NCBI RefSeq assembly: GCF_000336635.1 | Contig: NZ_AOLY01000040.1 | Location: forward strand, 89,544 to 153,543 | DNA from: Haloarcula japonica DSM 6131 | Lineage (GTDB): Archaea; Halobacteriota; Halobacteria; Halobacteriales; Haloarculaceae | Direction: 5' to 3' | Length of the DNA stretch: 64,000 nucleotides | In this document: one piece after another, positions 44,182 through 54,914 of the stretch | Position numbering within the stretch: the first letter of the stretch is position 1 | Layout of the letters: the number at the start of each line of letters is the position of its first letter | Notes under the pieces: model-generated | What the model was told of the DNA's origin: nothing | The model's database searches: none | What the model saw: only the letters and a program-made list of their open reading frames with translations | Translations under genes and position numbers: made by a program

Positions 44182-44803
44182 CACAGTCATGCGCACAACC
44201 AGTTGTGCTCGTCGTCGAGGACGAAACAGACATTGCCGATTCATACGAACTCTGGCTGAATAATGCGTATGAAGTCTATCGGGCAGAAACCGGTGAAGTA
44301 GCACTTTCGAAGCTCGACGAACTTGCGGTCGACGTTGTGCTATTAGACCGGATGCTACCCGGCGTATCCGGTGATGAAGTGCTCGACGAAATCCGAAAAC
44401 AAGGCTATAGATGTCGGGTGGCGATGGTTTCGGCTGTCCAGCCTGGTATCGACGTTGTCGAGATGGGGTTCGACGGATACATCACGAAACCCCCGGACAA
44501 AGAGGAGTTACGAGAGACGGTGGAGCGATTGCTCGCTCGCTCGACGACGAGTTGCAGGAATACTATTCACTGGTCGCCCGGAAGTCAGCATTACAGTCAG
44601 AATTCTCTGATGAGGAGTTAGCGAAGAACACAGACTACCAAGCACTCGTCAAATGCATCGAGACGCAGCGGGCGTTGATCGATACGTCGGTTCCGGACTT
44701 GGCATCTGATACCGATTTCGTCGGTGCCGTGCGCGAGATCGAGGATCAGTCCGAAACCACCGACGAGTATGATGGCCAGTCTTGGGGGACTGAACCAGAG
44801 TAA
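44178..44803 (+). pseudogene. HalX-type response regulator, frameshifted at a CTCG repeat
   Basis: The receiver domain (PVVLVVEDETDIADSYELWL, phospho-Asp in VVLLDRMLPG, Lys in YITKPPDK) runs to about residue 122. The HalX domain (SLDDELQEYYSLVARKSALQ, then VREI near the end) continues in another frame to 44803. The break is at CTCG-CTCG-CTCG (44532-44543). Adding one CTCG unit gives a continuous ERLLARSLDDELQ. As written the frame ends at 44621 with an unrelated tail. Slippage, phase variation or a sequencing error would all explain it. Intact, it would be a 208-residue-class regulator paired with the lost kinase. Confidence 0.8.
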
Positions 44804-44808
44804 GTCAA

Positions 44809-45462
44809 ATGTACGATATAAATAGCAGTCTTCCTGACGGAGTGCCGTCCGAGATTCAGCCGGGTACAAATCTCCTGATAAAAAGTCCCCCGATGATTGG
44901 GAAGCAGGATCTTGCGCTGGAATTGTTGGCGAAGGGGTTTGACGATGGTGACGGCCTACTGTGTATCACAACGAGCGACAGTCCTAGTGTACTCACAGAA
45001 TCCCTCGCACAACACGTAGAATCACCAGACTGTGACCAGATAGGAATCGTTAGCTGTTCGGGCCGAGAATCATCACATACACCGGATGGTGTTGACACGG
45101 AATTTGTGTCATCACCGAGTGATCTGACAGGGATCAGTATTGGAACGGTGAAAATCCTCAACTCTTTCACCAACCAGAACATATCATTAATACGCCATGG
45201 AGTACTATCGGTCAGCACGCTCCAACAATATCTCGAAACCCAATCAGTATTCAAATTTTTACATATTTACACGTCCAGAGTGAGCGATACGGATGGACTA
45301 GGTATCTACACGCTCAATAGTGCCACACAGAATTCGGAGGTCATAAACACTATATCGAGCGAATTCGATGGAATAATAGAACTCCGCGAGACAGCAGAGG
45401 GGTCCCGCGAGGCCCGTCTTACGGGCATCCCTACAGCCTCCCGGAATTGGTATACATATTGA
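44809..45462 (+). CDS. RecA/KaiC-like ATPase-fold protein with weak Walker A (217 aa)
   Basis: A 217-residue protein resembling haloarchaeal KaiC/GvpD-like proteins (DUF7504-type). The N-terminal GTNLLIKSPPMIGKQDLALELL is in the place of a P-loop, but the last position is Gln instead of Ser/Thr and the leading Gly is Ser, so nucleotide hydrolysis is doubtful. GDGLLCITTSDSP is the second strand. It lies 5 bases after the response regulator, suggesting that it was part of the same signalling operon, perhaps as an output or adaptor. Confidence 0.65.
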   Translation: MYDINSSLPDGVPSEIQPGTNLLIKSPPMIGKQDLALELLAKGFDDGDGLLCITTSDSPSVLTESLAQHVESPDCDQIGIVSCSGRESSHTPDGVDTEFVSSPSDLTGISIGTVKILNSFTNQNISLIRHGVLSVSTLQQYLETQSVFKFLHIYTSRVSDTDGLGIYTLNSATQNSEVINTISSEFDGIIELRETAEGSREARLTGIPTASRNWYTY

Positions 45463-46318
45463 TTGATGTTCTGAGAACAAAAGGCTCTACCGAGTACTAT
45501 AATCGACACTAACGACCGTTTTTCTCGTTCAGTTAGGAACGTTTACCTGATTAATAAAATAGTGCCTACTGTCGCTATACCGACATCGATCGATTGATAA
45601 TCAGATATTTCTATTAGAGGAATATATTACTACTTAAATAAAATTAAATATCCATATTTAGTTTTAACATCATATGGCCATTCGATATCTACCAATATGG
45701 ATGGTAAATACGTATATGTTGGTCTTATAGAAGAACAGTACAACAGGGCTGGATCCTTGATGAGCAAGAGAGTATTAAACTGACTTAGAATTATGTCCGT
45801 ATGGAGACGGTATTCTATAACATCAAATGTGGTATCTGACGTTATCGATGTTGGAAGTATCAAGCGTCTCGTCGGGGACTTGGAATAGGCCGCCCGCATA
45901 TTGGGGTCGCTCCAGTTAGCGTATTCTGTAATCTAAACGCTTTCCGGAATAACACCATTCTGTTTTATATTATGGAACATTATGAGCTCCGTATTTTAAT
46001 ACGAGATATATAATAAGAATTTAAGTATTGGCAGCCCGCTGATTTACGTATTTTTGACCGGTATAAGTGAGATTGGCTTAATCCGAACCCAACCTAACAA
46101 AAGTACTATTGTTATATATGCGTTCCATATAGGTGAACAGCTGACTGCTGGCCCATGCGTACTAAGCCGACGATGAGTCGTATAGCCCGAGTGAACTTCT
46201 GCGTAGCTCGAAAAAGCATACTGTATCCCGGCTTTGGACTCTAATTGGGTAACATTATACTTAAAAGGTCTCTGTAGTTTCAGTACACTGTGCTGCATTT
46301 CACGGATATCGGAAGCTC
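45463..46318. other. AT-rich gene-free stretch
   Basis: About 850 bases with markedly higher AT content than the surroundings and no supportable gene. Frames at 45630 and 46044 on the minus strand have non-acidic, low-quality translations. It separates the signalling remnants from the IS5-type relic and the GC-rich sugar island. Confidence 0.5.
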
Positions 46319-46640
46319 CGGTGAAGGTCGTAGACGGTGGCTTTGAGGATAATTTCACGGAACTCAACCCACCAGCTTCGCGCACGTACGGTACTGTACG
46401 AGCGTGCGTTTGATGCTTGAGAAGACGGTTTCAGACAGTGATCGCCGGTGGTACCGATCACTGTCCATGCGAGCGTGTGAGCGGGGAGTAGAACGGACGG
46501 TGGTCACTTTCAACGCTCGGACGTGGTCGTCTGTGCGGTTGGCGTAGTGTCGGCTTGGCTGGTCCCGTTCAAAGCCGGTTGCGTCAATAGCAGCATGGCC
46601 TGTGCATTTCTCGGCTGACGCGCCGAGAAACTACGCCATG
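46319..46640 (-). mobile_element. IS5-type transposase relic
   Basis: The minus strand reads TGHAAIDATGFERDQPSRHYAN, shortened here, then SETVFSSIKRTL, and after a frameshift WWVEFREIILKATVYDL. This is the catalytic-core and C-terminal wording of haloarchaeal IS5-family (ISH) DDE transposases. About 60 residues in the middle are missing or scrambled. No terminal repeats were found. It sits at the left edge of the GC-rich island. Confidence 0.65.
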
Positions 46641-46830
46641 TTTCGGTCGGGCTGACTGTCGCCACGGACATTACAGAGCCACACTCGCTTGGGCTCTCAA
46701 TGTCGATTCACCGCGACAGTGGGTGTGGTCGCAGTAATGCTGGGAACCGCTGTGCGCTAATTCGAGTCGCGTGATACCACGCCGCCACCCGGAACTGTTT
46801 TTATCATGGGCCTGGATTTCCGTCTGTCGC

Positions 46831-48063
46831 ATGAGCTACGCAGACCTACGAGACCCGAATGCAGAGTACACCATGCGCGATCTCTCGGCGGAGACGATGG
46901 GACTCACCGATTCCCGCGGCGAGAGGCGCGACGTGGAGATCACCGACGTCCAGACAGTAATTGTCGACGGGAACTACCCGTGGACGCTCGTTCGAGTGTA
47001 TACGGACGCCGGCGTCGCCGGTAACGGCGAGGCGTACTGGGGCGGCGCGATCCCGGAGATCATCGAGCGGCTGAAGCCGTTCGTCGTCGGCGAGAACCCG
47101 CTGGACATCGACCGCCTCTACGAGCACATGGTCCAGAAGATGTCCGGCGAGGGCTCCGTCGCCGGAAAGGACATCGCCGCCATCTCCGGTATCGAACTGG
47201 CCCTACACGACGTGGCCGGGAAGATCCTCGACGTGCCGGCTTACCAGCTGCTGGGCGGGAAATACCGCGACGAAGTCCGGACCTACTGTGACTGTCACAC
47301 CGAGGAGGAGGCCGACCCCGATGCCTGCGCCGACGAGGCCGAGCGGGTCGTCCACGAACTGGGCTACGACGCGCTGAAGTTCGACCTCGACGTACCCTCT
47401 GGCCACGAGAAGGACCGCGCGAACCGCCACCTCCGCCAGCCCGAAATCGAGCACAAGGCCGAGATTGTCGAGAAGGTCACCGAGCGGATCGGTGACGCCG
47501 CGGACGTGGCCTTCGACTGCCACTGGGCCTTCGCGAGCGGGAGCGCCAAGCGCCTCGCACGCCGCCTCGAACAGTACGACGTCTGGTGGCTGGAAGACCC
47601 CGTCCCGCCGGAGAATCACGACGTGCAGCGCGAGGTGACACAGTCGACAGGGACGCCAATCGCCGTCGGCGAGAACGTCTACCGGACCCACGGCCAGCGC
47701 CAACTCATCACGGACCAGGCCGTTGACATCATCGCGCCCGACTGTCCGAAGGTCGGCGGGATGCGCGAGACAGCGAAGATCGCCACGCTAGCGGACATGT
47801 TCTACGTACCGGTGGCGATGCACAACGTCTCCTCGCCCATCGGAACGATGGCCTCCGCACAGGTCGGTGCGGCGATCCCGAACGCCCTCGCTGTCGAGTA
47901 CCACTCATACGAACTGGGCTGGTGGGAGGACCTCGTCGAGGAAGACAACCTCATCGAGGACGGGTACATGGGTATCCCCGAAGAACCTGGGCTCGGCTTG
48001 ACGCTCAACTTCGACGCTGTCGAGGCACATCTCGCTGATGGGCAGGAACTCTTCGATGAGTAG
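46831..48063 (+). CDS. Enolase-superfamily (mandelate racemase/MLE) sugar-acid dehydratase
   Basis: A 410-residue member of the enolase superfamily. Metal ligands are an Asp in VAFDCHWAF, Glu in WWLEDPVPP and Glu in AVGENVYR. The catalytic His lies in PVAMHNVSSPIG and a Lys in ALKFDLDVP. The layout matches haloarchaeal gluconate, galactonate and xylonate/arabinoate dehydratases, which make 2-keto-3-deoxy acids. The substrate is not fixed by sequence. TTTTTATC about 27-34 bases before ATG 46831 marks a leaderless promoter. The importer genes follow on the same strand after 327 bases. Confidence 0.85.
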   Translation: MSYADLRDPNAEYTMRDLSAETMGLTDSRGERRDVEITDVQTVIVDGNYPWTLVRVYTDAGVAGNGEAYWGGAIPEIIERLKPFVVGENPLDIDRLYEHMVQKMSGEGSVAGKDIAAISGIELALHDVAGKILDVPAYQLLGGKYRDEVRTYCDCHTEEEADPDACADEAERVVHELGYDALKFDLDVPSGHEKDRANRHLRQPEIEHKAEIVEKVTERIGDAADVAFDCHWAFASGSAKRLARRLEQYDVWWLEDPVPPENHDVQREVTQSTGTPIAVGENVYRTHGQRQLITDQAVDIIAPDCPKVGGMRETAKIATLADMFYVPVAMHNVSSPIGTMASAQVGAAIPNALAVEYHSYELGWWEDLVEEDNLIEDGYMGIPEEPGLGLTLNFDAVEAHLADGQELFDE

Positions 48064-48357
48064 TGGACTGGCGGTTTCGGGAGGAGTATACCACAGCGGG
48101 TCTGACTGAACCGTCCCGATCTTGTGTGGTTTGGTCTTCCACAGTCGTTCTCAGACCGGTGATAGCACTGTGTGGTCACACTGATCGCGGGTGGGTATTA
48201 TCTCGCTGACTCGGACCGAGCTTTCGCGTGCGTCGCACGCGTCTGCGTTGTCGAAGAAAATCGACTCGAACTTCGTCCCTTCATCCCCCACTGGTATGGG
48301 TATTCTGCCCGCTGTTTTACAGGATTAACTATTATTGTCGTATAATATTCCGGTAGA

Positions 48358-48365
48358 TTTATTTG
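48358..48365 (+). promoter_or_regulatory. TATA box of the sugar ABC importer
   Basis: TTTATTTG 26-33 bases upstream of the binding-protein ATG, in a clearly AT-rich gap (48064-48390) inside an otherwise GC-rich island. It implies that the importer operon has its own promoter apart from the dehydratase. Confidence 0.55.
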
Positions 48366-48390
48366 TATTACCCGCACTGTAGAATAGTAT

Positions 48391-49764
48391 ATGTCAGATA
48401 ATGACAGGCCCAGTGTGGGTATAGACAGGCGGAAGTACATGGCGGCGCTCAGTGCTGGGATTGCCGCAGGTGTCGCGGGCTGTTCGGGTGACGGTGGCGA
48501 CGGCAGTAGCGGCGACGGCAGTAGCGGTGACGGCAGTAGCGGCGACGGTGAGAGTACAAGCGGTGACGGAAGCAGTGGCAGCCAGTGGTCGAACACGCTC
48601 GAAGTCCTCCACGGGTGGTCCGGTGGGGACGGTGAAGCGGCGATAACCGCCCTCATCGAGACGTTCAACGAGGAATACCCCGACATGGACACCGACTTCC
48701 AGGCCGTCGGGGCGAGCGCGAACGTCAATCTCAACGCGACGATCCTCCGACGAATGGTCAACGGGAACCCGATGAGTTCCTTCGCCAACTGGCCGGGTAA
48801 CAACCTCGAACGCTACCGCGGCAATCTCAAGGACCTCGAAGCCGACGTTTGGGACGCCGAAGGGTACAAGGACATCATGCAGAGCCGGGCGGTCGAGCTG
48901 TGTACGTTCAACGACCAGATGCCTGCCGTCCCGCTTGGCTCCCACCGGATGAATAACCTGTTCTACAACATCTCGGCGTTCGAGGAGGCCGGCGTCGATC
49001 CGGAGAGCCTCGACGGCATGGACGCGCTGATTGACGCCCTCGACACGATCGATCAGGAAACCGACATCACGCCGATGGGGCAGGCCATGGTCGCCCCGTG
49101 GACCGTCCTTCAGCTATGGGTGCAGGTGCTCCAGAGCCAGGCCGGCGTCGACGCGTACATGGACTTCATCGAGGGCAACGGCGACCGGCAGGCGCTCATC
49201 GACTCGCTGGAACTCGTCAAGGAGATCCAGCAGAACTACATCACGAACGACGCCTCTACCTCCAGCTTCACGGACATGGGCGGCAAGATGATCTCGGGGG
49301 AAGTCGCCTGTATGCACCAGGGGAACTGGCTCGCCGGCCAGTTCCGTACCGACGACTCGTTCAACTTCGGGGAGCACTGGGACTGGATCGCGTTCCCCGG
49401 AACCGAAGGCACGTACACGTACCACATCGACGCGATCGTCGCCCCGGCGAGCAACCCCAGCGAGGAAGAGACGATCGCGTGGCAGAAGTTCGTCGGCACG
49501 AAGAAGGCCCAGATCGCGTTCAACAACCTCAAGGGCTCCGTCCCGCTACGGACCGACATCGACCCGAACGAACTCGGCGACTTCATCGGGCTGACCTACG
49601 AGGACCTTACCAGCTCAGAGTCGTATCCGCCGACGCTCGCCCACGGCCTCGCTGTGACGCCCGAGCAGATGGGTAACTGCAAGACGGCGATGAGCGAGCA
49701 CATGATGGGGCCGTACGACGTTGAAGCCGCCGCCGACGGTCTCCTCAACGCCGTTTCGGAGTAA
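48391..49764 (+). CDS. Sugar ABC transporter substrate-binding lipoprotein
   Basis: A 457-residue exported protein. Twin-arginine-like RRKYMAALSAG and lipobox GVAGC give a Tat lipoprotein. A tethering linker of repeated GSSGD units follows (about 32-66). The mature domain is a type II (sugar) binding fold (LEVLHGWSGGDGEAAITALIE, later PLGSHRMNNLFYN and GEVACMHQGNW). The gene order binding protein, permease, permease, ATPase, ATPase is that of the Haloferax XacGHIJK xylose/arabinose importer. The real ligand is unknown. Confidence 0.9.
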   Translation: MSDNDRPSVGIDRRKYMAALSAGIAAGVAGCSGDGGDGSSGDGSSGDGSSGDGESTSGDGSSGSQWSNTLEVLHGWSGGDGEAAITALIETFNEEYPDMDTDFQAVGASANVNLNATILRRMVNGNPMSSFANWPGNNLERYRGNLKDLEADVWDAEGYKDIMQSRAVELCTFNDQMPAVPLGSHRMNNLFYNISAFEEAGVDPESLDGMDALIDALDTIDQETDITPMGQAMVAPWTVLQLWVQVLQSQAGVDAYMDFIEGNGDRQALIDSLELVKEIQQNYITNDASTSSFTDMGGKMISGEVACMHQGNWLAGQFRTDDSFNFGEHWDWIAFPGTEGTYTYHIDAIVAPASNPSEEETIAWQKFVGTKKAQIAFNNLKGSVPLRTDIDPNELGDFIGLTYEDLTSSESYPPTLAHGLAVTPEQMGNCKTAMSEHMMGPYDVEAAADGLLNAVSE

Positions 49765-49813
49765 GCAACGACGGACCGAACAATTTACTTCGGTAACACG
49801 ATTCATCCAATTT

Positions 49814-50770
49814 ATGGGTACTACTGACACAACAGAATCAACGAAACCGCGAACGGAAGAGGTCGGCTGGGAGACGAAGGTTCGCTACTTCCTGAACAAC
49901 GACCTCGTCCGGTCGTCGCCGTACTGGGGGATCCCGTTCCTCCTGATGGGGATCGCCGTGTACGGCGGCATTGGCTTCAACACCGCCATTTCGTTGACAG
50001 ACGCTCGCGGGTTGGGGGCACCGGATTACAGCCTCTCCAACCTTGATTTCGAGATGTACACGCAGGCGTTGGGGAGTAGCGCGTTCCTGAGTGCGGCCCA
50101 GAACAACCTCGTGTTGCTGATCGTTTTCACGACGATCTGTCTACTGCTGGGGCTGTTTCTCGCTATCCTGCTTGATCAGGGGATCAGGTACAACAACACG
50201 GTGCAGACGATCTACCTGCTACCGATGGCGCTGTCGTTCGTCATCACGGCGCAGGTGTGGCTCTGGATTTACAACTACGACTTCGGGTTGATGAACATCA
50301 TCACGAGAGCCGTCGGTATCGGCCCCGTCGACTGGATCGGGAACCCGTCTATCGCCCTCGGATCCGTGATATTCGCCCTTATCTGGCAGTTCAGCGGCTA
50401 CACGATGGTCGTTTACCTGGCCGGACTCCGGTCGCTGCCCGACGATCAGTTCGAAGCGGCACACGTCGACGGCGCGAGCACGCTCAAGACGTACATCCGG
50501 ATCATCATCCCGCAGATGAAGGAGGCGTCGGTCAGCGCGGCCGTCGTGCTGATGGTGTTCGCCCTGAAGGCGTTCACGTTCCTGTATGCACTGACCGGCC
50601 GCTACCGGCCGCCAAACGGGACTGACATCCTAGCGACGCTGATGGTCCGCCAGGCGTTCAAGCTCGGGAAGTGGGCGTACTCGGCCGCTATCGCCACGTA
50701 CCTCCTGATCCTGGCGCTGGGGGTCATCGCCCCGTACCTCTACTACCAGTACAGACAGGGGAGTCTCTGA
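49814..50770 (+). CDS. Sugar ABC transporter permease 1 (MalF/UgpA type)
   Basis: A 318-residue permease with six membrane segments. The cytoplasmic EAA loop reads EAAHVDGASTLKTYIRIIIPQM, matching the sugar-importer consensus. A polar 35-residue N-terminus precedes the first helix. The start at ATG 49814 follows the binding-protein stop by 49 bases. The next permease begins 2 bases after its stop, so these genes form one operon. Confidence 0.9.
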   Translation: MGTTDTTESTKPRTEEVGWETKVRYFLNNDLVRSSPYWGIPFLLMGIAVYGGIGFNTAISLTDARGLGAPDYSLSNLDFEMYTQALGSSAFLSAAQNNLVLLIVFTTICLLLGLFLAILLDQGIRYNNTVQTIYLLPMALSFVITAQVWLWIYNYDFGLMNIITRAVGIGPVDWIGNPSIALGSVIFALIWQFSGYTMVVYLAGLRSLPDDQFEAAHVDGASTLKTYIRIIIPQMKEASVSAAVVLMVFALKAFTFLYALTGRYRPPNGTDILATLMVRQAFKLGKWAYSAAIATYLLILALGVIAPYLYYQYRQGSL

Positions 50771-50772
50771 CA

Positions 50773-51702
50773 ATGGCCAGCTCATCATCCGACCAGACGT
50801 TCGACGTGGCATCGCTCGTCGAGGACTACAGCCTCTACCGCATCAGCCAGTACGTCCTGGTCGTCCTGTTCATCGGGTTCTTCCTCGCGCCACTGGAGAC
50901 AGGCCTCATGACGGCGTTCAAGACGAACCGCGCCGTCGCGGAGACCATCCCGCTCATGCCGCCGCTGGCCGAGGGGTTCACGCTCGACAACATGACGTTC
51001 GCGCTGGACGCGCTCTCCGGTGCGTTCTTCAACTCCCTGTTCATGGCGATCCCGGCGACGATCGGGAGCGTCCTGTTCGGGAGCATGGCCGCCTACGGCC
51101 TCACGATGGTCGATTGGCGCGGGCAGCTGGGCGTCCTCGTGTTGTTCCTCGTCGGTATCTTCCTGCCGTACCAGGCGGTGCTGGTCCCGCTCGCGCGGTT
51201 CTGGAACAACATCTTCCCGCTCGCGTCGATGGTCGAGCCGATCTTCGTCGCACTCCCGATCCTCCAGAGCTATCACGCGAACCTCGTGCCGCTTATCATC
51301 ACCCACATCGCGTACGGGATCCCGATCTGTACGATCCTCTTCCGGTCGTACTACCAGGGGCTCCCGACGTCGTACGTGGAGGCGGCGAAGATCGACGGCG
51401 CGTCGATCACGAAGATCTACCGCCGGATCATCCTGCCGATCTCGAAGCCGATGTTCGGCGTGGTGTTCATCTACCAGTTCACCCAGATCTACAACGAGTT
51501 CCTCTTCGCGTTTACGCTCATCACCGGGTCGGACACGCCCGAGGCCGTCGTGACGCTGATTCTCCCGGCCGTGGGGGCATCGACCTCCGGCGTCGACTTC
51601 GGCATCCGGATGTCGGCGGCGTTCCTCGCGGCGCTGCCGACGCTCATCATCTACGTCGCGTTCGCTGAACAGTTCGCGAAAGGACTGAAGACTGACGCAT
51701 AA
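50773..51702 (+). CDS. Sugar ABC transporter permease 2 (MalG/UgpE type)
   Basis: A 309-residue permease with six membrane segments and the EAA loop VEAAKIDGASITKIYRRIILPI. It completes the channel with permease 1. The ATG at 50773 is preferred over the in-frame upstream extension, because it follows the previous stop by 2 bases. The first ATPase gene starts 2 bases after its stop. Confidence 0.9.
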   Translation: MASSSSDQTFDVASLVEDYSLYRISQYVLVVLFIGFFLAPLETGLMTAFKTNRAVAETIPLMPPLAEGFTLDNMTFALDALSGAFFNSLFMAIPATIGSVLFGSMAAYGLTMVDWRGQLGVLVLFLVGIFLPYQAVLVPLARFWNNIFPLASMVEPIFVALPILQSYHANLVPLIITHIAYGIPICTILFRSYYQGLPTSYVEAAKIDGASITKIYRRIILPISKPMFGVVFIYQFTQIYNEFLFAFTLITGSDTPEAVVTLILPAVGASTSGVDFGIRMSAAFLAALPTLIIYVAFAEQFAKGLKTDA

Positions 51703-51704
51703 CA

Positions 51705-52845
51705 ATGGGACGAATAGAAATCTCACACATGACGAAGCGGTTCGGCGACACGACGGCAGTCGAGGACCTCTCCCTCGACATCCCCGACAGCGAGTTCCTC
51801 GTGCTGGTCGGGCCGTCGGGCTGTGGCAAATCGACGACGCTACGGTGTATCGCCGGCCTGGAATCCCCGACCGAGGGGAGCATCTACATCGGCGGCGAAC
51901 ACATGAACTACCGGGTGCCACAGAACCGGGACATCGCGATGGTGTTCCAGGACTACGCGCTGTACCCGCACATGACCGTCCGGGAGAACATCCGGTTCGG
52001 CCTGGAGGAGGAATCGGGGTACACGTCTGAAGAGCGCGACGCGCGCGTCGAGGAGATCGCAGACCTGCTCGGCATCTCGTCGATGCTCGACCGGAACCCG
52101 GATGAACTCTCCGGCGGCCAGCAACAGCGCGTGGCGCTGGGTCGGGCTATCGTCCGGGACCCCGAAGTGTTCCTGATGGACGAGCCGCTGTCGAACCTGG
52201 ACGCGGAGCTTCGGGCGCAGATGCGGACCGAGCTCCAGCAATTGCAGAACCGGTTCGACGTGACGACGGTGTACGTCACGCACAACCAGACGGAGGCGAT
52301 GACGATGAGTGACCGTATCGCCGTGCTGAACAAGGGCAAACTCCAGCAGGTCGGCGAACCGCTGGAACTGTACCACGCCCCGGAGAACCGGTTCGTCGCC
52401 GGCTTCATCGGCGAGCCCTCGATGAACTTCGTCGAGGGCCGACACCGGAACGGGACGTTCACCAGCGAGTTCTTCGAGTACCCCTTCGACAGCGGGATCC
52501 GCGACGACGTCGGCGACACCAGCGACGTGGTGCTCGGCGTCAGGCCGGAGGATATCGACCTGAAACGGCTTCCCGAAGGTGGGTCGAGCGGCCTCGCGGA
52601 CCACGAGTTCCGGATGACCGTCTCCGTCGTCGAACCCCACGGCGACCGGAACGTCGTCCACCTCCGACACCCCGAGGACGCGTCGGAGTCCGAAACGATA
52701 CACGCACTCACTCCGGGGACCACCGTCGTCGATGCGGGAACCGATGTGGTCGTGTCGGTCGATCCGGACACCGTCCACGTCTTCGACGCGGCCACCGGCG
52801 AGGCGTTACACAACCGCCGTCTCGAATCCGAAGTGGAGGTGCACA

Positions 52846-52853
<8 letters not shown>
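51705..52853 (+). CDS. Sugar ABC transporter ATPase 1 (MsmK/UgpC type)
   Basis: A 382-residue ATPase. Walker A GPSGCGKST, signature LSGGQQQRVALGRAI and Walker B VFLMDEPLSNLDAE are intact, and a C-terminal OB-like regulatory domain (about 240-382) with NRFVAGFIGEPSMNF and VLGVRPEDI follows. Paralogous to the next gene, which overlaps it by 8 bases. Haloferax xacJ and xacK are an equivalent adjacent pair. Confidence 0.92.
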
Positions 52854-54000
<1,147 letters not shown>

Positions 54001-54048
54001 GGTCAGTTGGAGGCACTCGGTTCGTGCGGTGAAAACAGTACTGCGGGC

Positions 54049-54822
54049 TTACAGCGCGCTGTCAGCGAAGCCGCCGTCGACCGTCAGCACCTCGCCCGTC
54101 ACGTACGACGAGGCGTCGCTGCCAAGGAACACCGCGGCCCCGACCATCTCTTCGCGCTCGGCGACGCGTCCGGCGAGCGCTCGCTCGTCGATCTTGGCCC
54201 GCTTCTCCGTGCCTTCGGCGTAGGTCTCCTTGTTCTGTGGCGTGATGACGAACCCAGGGGCGATGGCGTTGACGCGGATACCCGGCGCTAACTCCTTGGC
54301 CGACGCGCGAGTGAAGGCCTCGACGCCGCCCTTGGCCGCGGCGTAGGCCGGCAGGTCGGCCATCGACAGGCGGGCGGCGAGCGACGAGATGTTGATGATC
54401 GAGCCGTCCTCGTCCATCGCGGGGGCCAGTTCCTGCGTGACACGACGGACGCCGTCGAGGGCCACGTCGGTGACGAAGTCCCAGTCGTCGTCGCCGATGT
54501 CGAGGATCCGCTCGCGGGAGATCGCGCCCTGCGAGGCGACCACTACGTCGATCCCGCCGAACGCCTCGACGGCCGTTTCGCGGAGCTGTTCGAGCGAGTC
54601 GGCGTCAGTCACGTCACAGGTGACCCTGGCGGTGTTTCCACCCCGCTCCTCGATGGCGTCGGCGGTCTCGGCGACCGCGTCCTCGCTCCGACTCGTAGCG
54701 ATAACGTCCGCGCCCTCGGTGGCGAAGCCAAGTGCGATAGCCTGTCCGATCCCGCTAGTCCCGCCGACGACAACGGCTCGCTTGTCACTGACCGATACCG
54801 GCGTGTGTTCGTAGGCAACCAT
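54049..54822 (-). CDS. Short-chain dehydrogenase/reductase
   Basis: A 257-residue classical SDR: cofactor motif VGGTSGIGQAIA, NNAG-equivalent VASQG, catalytic Ser in INISSLAARLS and the Tyr-Lys pair in PAYAAAKGG, and the C-terminal GEVLTVDGGFADS. It oxidises or reduces a hydroxyl/keto group with NAD(P). It is convergent with the ATPase gene and divergent from the zinc dehydrogenase, so it belongs by position to the sugar-acid island and may act on the imported sugar or a keto intermediate. Confidence 0.9.
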   Translation of the reverse strand: MVAYEHTPVSVSDKRAVVVGGTSGIGQAIALGFATEGADVIATSRSEDAVAETADAIEERGGNTARVTCDVTDADSLEQLRETAVEAFGGIDVVVASQGAISRERILDIGDDDWDFVTDVALDGVRRVTQELAPAMDEDGSIINISSLAARLSMADLPAYAAAKGGVEAFTRASAKELAPGIRVNAIAPGFVITPQNKETYAEGTEKRAKIDERALAGRVAEREEMVGAAVFLGSDASSYVTGEVLTVDGGFADSAL

Positions 54823-54914
54823 ACCCGTTCAGTGGACGCTTGCACACAATACGCTTTTGGGATTATGCAGCGAAATCCCATAGAATTATACGGGCTGCTG
54901 TCCACCTCATCTCC

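Noticed and set aside
50785-52778. Long minus-strand frames across the permease and ATPase genes
   Set aside because: Caused by high third-position GC; Arg/Asp-rich nonsense opposite well-defined transporter genes.
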